From: Oscillospiraceae bacterium
Lineage (GTDB): Bacteria; Bacillota; Clostridia; Oscillospirales; Ruminococcaceae
Direction of reading: 5' to 3'
DNA length: 11,493 bases
Assembly: GCA_029240015.1 (NCBI GenBank)
Contig: JARBTU010000030.1
Span: 1-11,493, forward strand
Made by a program: the position numbers and the translations under genes. A model generated the notes under the pieces. That model worked only from the letters and a program-made list of their open reading frames with translations, was not told the DNA's origin and searched no databases. Numbering within the stretch: the stretch's first letter is position 1; each line of letters opens with the position of its first letter. Below are positions 7,001 through 11,493 of this stretch, piece after piece.

Positions 7001-7681
7001 ATAGCCTGTAAGCAATAAGAAAGGTGTTATCAGTGAGAGAATAATGCCTAAAGCCGATGCTGCAATAATTAGAGCCATATATAAGATATGAGTATCTTGC
7101 CCTGCAAAAGAAGTTAAGTTTAAAAAAGCCGCCTCGTTGTTATACATCATATCAAAGATATTTATAATCCAAAAAACGCCTGTGCCGAAACAAAGCGGTG
7201 CAATGCTTATTGAAAAATAAAATCCTGTTTTCGTTCTATTTTTGATTCCTTTGTGCCCTAAATAAATCACAGGAAGTAACAGAACAGGAACAATCATTCC
7301 CAAAAAGAATGGGGATAAGACAATAAAAAGCAAAGCACACATCCAAAAAAGTCGGTGATATTTTTTAACGGTTAGTGTTTGGTCAGAGGAGTTCGGTACC
7401 AAAGCCTTGATATCTTTCAGATAATTGAGACAATGAGCCAGACCGTTTTTTGATAACGTCGTATCTGCCAAATACTCAGACAATAAATAATTCCCCTTTT
7501 TGATCATGGATTCATAATTATTTTTGTCTTTTTCCTCTTCCTTTTGTTTGACGGAAGAGAGTTCTTTTTTTGCTTTTTCCAGTTCGCTTATAACAAACAG
7601 AACCTGTTCTTGTTTTAAATTAAAGCTTTTTAACTTTACGATAATAGCGTTCAAAACCTTAAACACTTCTTGATTATCCAT
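6977..7681 (-). CDS. Unrecognised membrane protein with N-terminal helical/coiled-coil domain
   Basis: I do not recognise this family. The 234-residue protein divides in two. Residues 1-105 are soluble and charged, with a probable coiled coil at about 22-58 (LKQEQVLFVISELEKAKKEL, then a Lys/Glu-rich run) and a second helical stretch at 58-95. Residues 110-230 are very hydrophobic, with about four membrane segments near 111-130, 128-143, 153-177 and 198-226, separated by short loops, one of them basic (HKGIKNRTK). There is no signal peptide, so the N-terminal domain should face the cytoplasm. No catalytic motif or cysteine pair is apparent. ATG 7681 is chosen because GGAGG (7691-7687 on this strand) lies five bases upstream. 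The in-frame ATG at 7693 overlaps that site. It stands alone on the minus strand, and I found no convincing promoter upstream. Confidence 0.75.
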   Translation of the reverse strand: MDNQEVFKVLNAIIVKLKSFNLKQEQVLFVISELEKAKKELSSVKQKEEEKDKNNYESMIKKGNYLLSEYLADTTLSKNGLAHCLNYLKDIKALVPNSSDQTLTVKKYHRLFWMCALLFIVLSPFFLGMIVPVLLLPVIYLGHKGIKNRTKTGFYFSISIAPLCFGTGVFWIINIFDMMYNNEAAFLNLTSFAGQDTHILYMALIIAASALGIILSLITPFLLLTGYKIHNLFS

Positions 7682-7808
7682 ATTAGCCTCCATGGAAAAT
7701 TAAGTTAAATTCCCAGTTATATTATGTCTATAATCGAGAGTTTTTATGCATGAAATCCATCTTTTAGGGAGCCAAAGAAAATTTTGTAAAGAATCTGGTT
7801 TTTAACTA

Positions 7809-7837
7809 TTGACAAACCTTAAAATACATTATATACT
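7809..7837 (+). promoter_or_regulatory. Sigma-A-type promoter of nrdD
   Basis: A perfect -35 TTGACA (7809-7814) and -10 TATACT (7832-7837) have a 17-base spacer. This is one of the strongest consensus matches in the window. The predicted transcription start is near 7844, about 50 bases before nrdD. The NrdR-like box lies immediately downstream. Confidence 0.85.
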
Positions 7838-7854
7838 AATATTCAGACAACTGA

Positions 7855-7870
7855 ACACAATATATAGTGT
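7855..7870 (+). promoter_or_regulatory. NrdR box (ribonucleotide reductase operator)
   Basis: ACACAATATATAGTGT matches the known NrdR consensus ACACWATATATWGTGT at every position. It lies 17 bases downstream of the -10 of the nrdD promoter and 23 bases before the nrdD start. NrdR is the ATP-cone repressor of ribonucleotide reductase genes, so binding here should block nrdD transcription when dATP is ample. The site is seen directly, and regulation is inferred from family knowledge. Confidence 0.85.
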
Positions 7871-7893
7871 ATGACAAGGGAGAGATTTAGAGG

Positions 7894-10218
7894 ATGATTA
7901 CCAAAATTATCAAACGGGACGGACGCGAAGTCCCTTTTAATATCGAAAAAATTACCAACGCGATTTTTAAAGCTGCACAGGCTGTGGGCGGAAACAATTA
8001 TGAAGAAAGTATGCAGCTTGCCTATCAGGTTTGCGAGTATGTTGAAAAAACAATAGGAAATAAAGTTCCGACGGTTGAACAGTTACAGGACGCGGTTGAA
8101 CATATACTTGTGGAGAACGGACATGCGAAAACCGCAAAAACATATATTCTCTATCGTGATGGAAGAACCCGCGTTCGCGAAATGAACACCAAACTCATGA
8201 AAATATATGAGGACTTGACATTTAAACCTGCTGTTGACAATGATATCAAGAGAGAAAATGCGAATATAGACGGCGACACTGCGATGGGCACCATGCTTAA
8301 ATATGGTTCCGAGGGAGCCAAACAGTTTTATGAGATGTATGTATTGGATCCAAGACATGCTAAAGCACATGCAAACGGTGACATCCACATACACGATTTG
8401 GACTTTTTGACGTTAACAACAACCTGCTGTCAGATAGATATCATCAAACTGTTTGAAAACGGATTTTCCACCGGTCACGGTTTTTTGAGAGAGCCGAATG
8501 ATATTCAAAGCTACTCTGCGCTTGCTTGTATTGCGATTCAGTCGAATCAGAATGATCAGCATGGCGGACAAAGCGTTCCTAATTTTGAGTACGGAATGGC
8601 AAAAGGGGTCGCAAAAACTTATAAAAAACATTATCGGCAAAATATGATAAAGGCACTTGAACTGTTGTCAGACATCAGTGAGCCGAAAGAGCTCATTATC
8701 AGTCTGTTTGAGCAGATTGAAAATAACAAAGGAATTAGTCCGACGCTTTTAAACGACAACGGAATGGATGAAGCCATAAAGCAAGCATTAATAGAATATG
8801 TTGATGAAAAGACAGCGAATAAAATACTTAAATTCACCATAAAAACTGCACTAACAGAAACAGACCGTTCTACTTATCAGGCAATGGAGGCGTTGGTGCA
8901 TAACCTTAACACGATGCATTCCAGAGCGGGTGCTCAAATTCCGTTCAGCTCCATCAACTATGGGCTGGATACTTCTCCTGAGGGAAGGATGGTCATTAAA
9001 AATGTTCTTCTTGCGACCGAAAGAGGACTGGGTGACGGAGAAACGCCGATCTTCCCAATCCATATCTTCAAAGTAAAAGAAGGAATTAATTACAATCCGG
9101 GAGAGCCGAACTATGACTTGTTTAAGCTTGCCTGCCGCGTTTCGGCGAAGAGATTGTTCCCGAACTTCTCGTTTATTGATGCGCCGTTTAACCTCCCTTA
9201 TTATAAGCCTGGGGATTATAATACCGAAGTAGCCTATATGGGCTGCCGCACAAGGGTGGTCGCCAATGCTTATGACGAAAATCGTGAATTGGTTTGCGGA
9301 AGAGGCAACTTAAGCTTTACTTCCATCAACCTTCCAAGGTTGGGAATAGAAGCGCACGGAGACGTTGATAAGTTCTTTGCGGGCTTGGATGAAATGATTG
9401 ATTTGTGTGCAGAGCAGCTTATGTATCGATATAGAATACAGGCACAAAAGAAGGTTAGGAACTATCCTTTCCTGATGGGCCAGGGAATATGGTTAGACAG
9501 TGACAAATTGGAGCTTGATGATGAAGTCGGCGAAGTTTTAAAGCATGGAACATTGACCATTGGCTTCATTGGTCTTGCGGAAACACTTAAGGCTTTGATT
9601 GGCAAGCATCATGGTGAAAGTGAAGAAGCGCGTGCATTAGGGCTAAAGATTGTATCTCATATGAGAGAGCGAATGGATGAGGAAACAAAGAAAACAGGAT
9701 TCAACTACTCGTTGATTGCTACTCCTGCCGAAGGATTGTCGGGAAGATTTGTCCGCATGGACAAGAAAAAATACGGGATTATTGAAGGCGTAACGGACAG
9801 GGATTATTATACAAACTCTTTTCATGTTCCTGTATACTATCCAATCAGTGCGTTTGAAAAGATAAAAATCGAAGCACCGTATCATGCATATACCAACGGG
9901 GGACACATCAGCTATATTGAGCTTGATGGAGACCCTGTCAACAATATTGAAGCGTTCGAGCAGGTGGTAAGATGCATGAAAGAGTCGGGTATAGGATACG
10001 GTTCCATCAACCATCCGGTAGACCGTGACCCGGTTTGCGGATACTCCGGCATTATCGGCAACGAATGCCCGAAATGCGGAAGAACAGAAGGAGACGGACA
10101 ACCGAACTTTGAAAGAATCAGACGTATTACGGGGTACCTTGTTGGCACGGTGGAAAGATTCAACAACGCAAAAAGAGCGGAAGAGTCTCAAAGAGTAAAA
10201 CATAATATCAGTTTATAA
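7894..10218 (+). CDS. nrdD: Anaerobic (class III) ribonucleoside-triphosphate reductase NrdD
   Basis: NrdD is the glycyl-radical enzyme that reduces ribonucleoside triphosphates to deoxy forms without oxygen. The 774 residues comprise an N-terminal ATP-cone (about 1-95, starting ITKIIKRDGREVPFN) for allosteric control and a 10-stranded barrel core. Cysteines fitting the active site are C178/C179 (TTCCQID) and C451 in MGCRTRV, the likely thiyl-radical residue. The C-terminal metal site has C715 (CGYSG), C725 and C728 (CPKCG). Where E. coli NrdD has a first Cys (CxxCG), this protein has Asp712. The glycyl-radical motif RRITGYLVGT places the radical at Gly747. ATG 7894 is preceded by AAGGGAGAG (7876-7884). 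The activase gene nrdG follows after an 81-base gap containing a hairpin. Expression is probably NrdR-controlled. The gene appears intact and full length. Confidence 0.98.
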   Translation: MITKIIKRDGREVPFNIEKITNAIFKAAQAVGGNNYEESMQLAYQVCEYVEKTIGNKVPTVEQLQDAVEHILVENGHAKTAKTYILYRDGRTRVREMNTKLMKIYEDLTFKPAVDNDIKRENANIDGDTAMGTMLKYGSEGAKQFYEMYVLDPRHAKAHANGDIHIHDLDFLTLTTTCCQIDIIKLFENGFSTGHGFLREPNDIQSYSALACIAIQSNQNDQHGGQSVPNFEYGMAKGVAKTYKKHYRQNMIKALELLSDISEPKELIISLFEQIENNKGISPTLLNDNGMDEAIKQALIEYVDEKTANKILKFTIKTALTETDRSTYQAMEALVHNLNTMHSRAGAQIPFSSINYGLDTSPEGRMVIKNVLLATERGLGDGETPIFPIHIFKVKEGINYNPGEPNYDLFKLACRVSAKRLFPNFSFIDAPFNLPYYKPGDYNTEVAYMGCRTRVVANAYDENRELVCGRGNLSFTSINLPRLGIEAHGDVDKFFAGLDEMIDLCAEQLMYRYRIQAQKKVRNYPFLMGQGIWLDSDKLELDDEVGEVLKHGTLTIGFIGLAETLKALIGKHHGESEEARALGLKIVSHMRERMDEETKKTGFNYSLIATPAEGLSGRFVRMDKKKYGIIEGVTDRDYYTNSFHVPVYYPISAFEKIKIEAPYHAYTNGGHISYIELDGDPVNNIEAFEQVVRCMKESGIGYGSINHPVDRDPVCGYSGIIGNECPKCGRTEGDGQPNFERIRRITGYLVGTVERFNNAKRAEESQRVKHNISL

Positions 10219-10232
10219 AATTAAATCTTGGA

Positions 10233-10277
10233 ACAAAGGTGAGGTCTTAATGGACTTCGCCTTTGTTGTGTGTTTTT
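10233..10277 (+). terminator. Terminator-like hairpin between nrdD and nrdG
   Basis: The arms 10233-10246 and 10253-10266 (ACAAAGGTGAGGTC against GGACTTCGCCTTTGT) pair over 14 positions with two G-U pairs and a six-base loop, followed by TGTGTGTTTTTAT. It begins 14 bases after the nrdD stop. Only 23 bases separate the T run from the nrdG start, with no room for a separate promoter, so it probably terminates only partially and lowers nrdG relative to nrdD. Confidence 0.75.
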
Positions 10278-10299
10278 ATATAAAAGAAAAGGATGTGTT

Positions 10300-10803
10300 A
10301 TGATGGAACAACAGGTGAAGATAGCGGGAATTCTTTCCGAATCAATTGTAGACGGTCCCGGAATCAGAATGGTTGTGTTTTTTCAAGGGTGTCCTCATGG
10401 GTGTGAAGGATGTCACAACCCCAAAACGCATGATTTTAAGGGTGGAAAATATAAGTCTATTGATAACATCATCAAAAAGATCAGAGAAAATCCTTTACTT
10501 TCTGGGGTTACAATTAGCGGAGGGGAGCCTTTTTGTCAACCAAAAGAGCTTTTGGAGCTTGTAAAGAGAATAAAACAAGAAAAAAAAGGCATAATTATAT
10601 ATTCGGGATACAAAATTGAGGAACTTTTACAAATGGAAAGTACAATAAAAGAAATATTGCAAAACACCGATTATCTGATTGATGGCAAATTTGATATTGC
10701 CAAAAGAGATTTGCTGCTTAAATTTAGGGGAAGTTCAAACCAAAGGGTCATTGATTGCAGAAAAACGTTGGAAGAAGGAAAAATTGCAGAGCATGAATTT
10801 TGA
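10300..10803 (+). CDS. nrdG: Anaerobic ribonucleotide reductase activating protein NrdG (radical SAM)
   Basis: NrdG is the radical S-adenosylmethionine activase that makes the glycyl radical on NrdD. The 167 residues match the usual length. The iron-sulfur ligands are Cys31, Cys35 and Cys38 in CPHGCEGC (CxxxCxxC), followed by HNPKTHD. The SAM-contacting motif is ISGGEPFCQP (72-81), and the C-terminal KFRGSSNQRVID (141-152) is also typical of NrdG. ATG 10300 (MMEQQ) is taken as the start, with AAAAGGA (10287-10293) six bases upstream. ATG 10303 is equally possible and changes only one residue. It lies behind nrdD across a terminator-like hairpin, so expression should follow nrdD at a reduced level. 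No hairpin terminator is evident after it, and the murD promoter follows. Confidence 0.96.
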   Translation: MMEQQVKIAGILSESIVDGPGIRMVVFFQGCPHGCEGCHNPKTHDFKGGKYKSIDNIIKKIRENPLLSGVTISGGEPFCQPKELLELVKRIKQEKKGIIIYSGYKIEELLQMESTIKEILQNTDYLIDGKFDIAKRDLLLKFRGSSNQRVIDCRKTLEEGKIAEHEF

Positions 10804-10822
10804 AAAAAATTTTATCTAAAAG

Positions 10823-10851
10823 TTGCCATTTCGAGTGTTATTTACTATAAT
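10823..10851 (+). promoter_or_regulatory. Sigma-A-type promoter of murD
   Basis: The -35 TTGCCA (10823-10828) and perfect -10 TATAAT (10846-10851) have a 17-base spacer. The predicted start is near 10858, leaving an AT-rich leader of about 60 bases before murD. I see no riboswitch-like structure in that leader. Confidence 0.75.
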
Positions 10852-10918
10852 AAAAAGGCCAGAGGATTTTTTTCTTTTGCAAATATATTAAAACCAATAT
10901 TATTCGGAGGTCTTATTC

Positions 10919-11493
10919 ATGTCAAACAAAATCGACCGTTTTTTTGAGGATATAAAAAGTAAGAAAGTAGCATTTATCGGCACAGGTGTCAGCCATATTG
11001 ATTTAATCAAGATGTTCTGTAAAAAAGGAATATCCACAACCGTTTTTGATAAAAGAAGTGCAGAACTCTTAGGAAGTACTTACCAAGACTTGTTGAAGTA
11101 TGGAGCAAGGTTTCATCTGGGCGAAACCTATCTTGATAATCTTTGCGAGTATGATGTTATTTTCAGAACGCCGGGAATGAACTTTTTCTCTCCTGCACTT
11201 GCAAAAGCAAGAGAGAGCGGAAAGGTTGTTACCTCCGAGATGGAAGTGTTTTTTGACCTTTGCCCTTGTATGGTCTACGCGGTGACAGGGTCGGACGGAA
11301 AAACCACCACCACCACGCTAATCAGCGAGCTTTTAAAAGCACAGGGGAAAACCGTCCACTTGGGCGGGAACATCGGAAGAGCATTGTTGCCGGTTATCGA
11401 ACAGATAAGGCCTGATGACGTTGCGGTTGTGGAGCTTTCAAGCTTTCAGCTAATTTCGATGCGCCAGTCTCCTGATATTGCGGTCATCACCAA
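10919..11493 (+). CDS. murD: UDP-N-acetylmuramoyl-L-alanine--D-glutamate ligase MurD (5' part only)
   Basis: MurD adds D-glutamate to UDP-MurNAc-L-alanine in cytoplasmic peptidoglycan precursor synthesis. The frame is open to the window end, so 191 residues of about 450 are visible: the N-terminal UDP-binding Rossmann-like domain (KKVAFIGTGVSHIDLI, about 15-30) and the first part of the ATP-binding domain. Seen motifs are the phosphate loop TGSDGKTTT (123-131), LGGNIGRALL (148-157) and ELSSFQL (172-178), the last being a good MurD discriminator among Mur ligases. The phosphate loop reads GSDGKTT where GTNGKTT is common, a mild variant. ATG 10919 has GGAGG (10906-10910) eight bases upstream. 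The gene has its own promoter. Downstream neighbours are not visible. Confidence 0.95.
   Translation, partial: MSNKIDRFFEDIKSKKVAFIGTGVSHIDLIKMFCKKGISTTVFDKRSAELLGSTYQDLLKYGARFHLGETYLDNLCEYDVIFRTPGMNFFSPALAKARESGKVVTSEMEVFFDLCPCMVYAVTGSDGKTTTTTLISELLKAQGKTVHLGGNIGRALLPVIEQIRPDDVAVVELSSFQLISMRQSPDIAVIT

Noticed and set aside
7871..7897. Eight-codon reading frame (MTRERFRG) ending in ATGA overlap with the nrdD start
   Set aside because: It starts right after the NrdR box and has no ribosome binding site of its own. The purine run it contains serves as the nrdD binding site. Too short to claim as a leader peptide.
9643..10203. 186-codon open frame on the minus strand inside nrdD
   Set aside because: It lies wholly antisense to strongly conserved NrdD coding sequence, including the radical and metal-site region, and has no recognisable motif. 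It is a shadow frame.
1..11493. Search by eye for CRISPR arrays, insertion sequences, tRNAs, toxin-antitoxin or defence genes
   Set aside because: No repeat-spacer pattern, transposase, inverted-repeat-flanked element, cloverleaf or recognisable defence gene was found. All sizeable frames are explained by core metabolic genes plus one orphan membrane protein.

Overview
The window looks like ordinary chromosomal core-metabolism DNA from an AT-rich, anaerobic Gram-positive bacterium of the class Clostridia. The evidence is strong AGGAGG-type ribosome binding sites, sigma-A promoters with exact 17-base spacers, an anaerobic (class III) ribonucleotide reductase, a type III pantothenate kinase beside an ECF-transporter S component, and clostridial-style protein sequences. 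An affiliation near the Oscillospiraceae/Ruminococcaceae is a guess from the style of the CoaX protein. I see no phage, transposon, CRISPR, tRNA or rRNA, and no convincing undescribed system. The best second-look items are regulatory features and residue-level variants.

Layout. Positions 1-1128 hold the end of a histidine operon (hisF 3' part, hisI, hisE, all overlapping). An aldo/keto reductase (1164-2144) follows and the unit ends at a strong hairpin terminator (2162-2195). A DedA-family membrane protein (2295-2912) has its own promoter. Convergent to it, on the minus strand, lies a sodium:alanine symporter-family transporter (2951-4339). Divergent from that transporter is a two-gene unit, coaX (4495-5271) plus an ECF S component (5322-5954), with a near-consensus promoter in front and a 17-bp-stem terminator behind. 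The pairing suggests pantothenate uptake and phosphorylation. A membrane-anchored metallophosphoesterase (6073-6957) has its own promoter and converges on an unrecognised coiled-coil/membrane protein (6977-7681, minus). The two genes share a hairpin that can act as a terminator in both directions.

The second half is dominated by the anaerobic ribonucleotide reductase locus: nrdD (7894-10218) and its activase nrdG (10300-10803). It has a near-perfect sigma-A promoter and a 16-bp NrdR-box-like site just downstream of the -10, implying repression by NrdR when dNTP/ATP pools are sufficient. A terminator-like hairpin between nrdD and nrdG probably makes nrdG expression lower than nrdD. The window ends in the 5' part of murD (from 10919), again with its own promoter.

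Functionally the genes serve histidine synthesis, amino-acid uptake, CoA precursor supply, deoxynucleotide synthesis without oxygen, and peptidoglycan precursor synthesis. Most intergenic gaps are short and are accounted for by promoters, ribosome binding sites and terminators. No gene-free stretch exceeds 300 bases.
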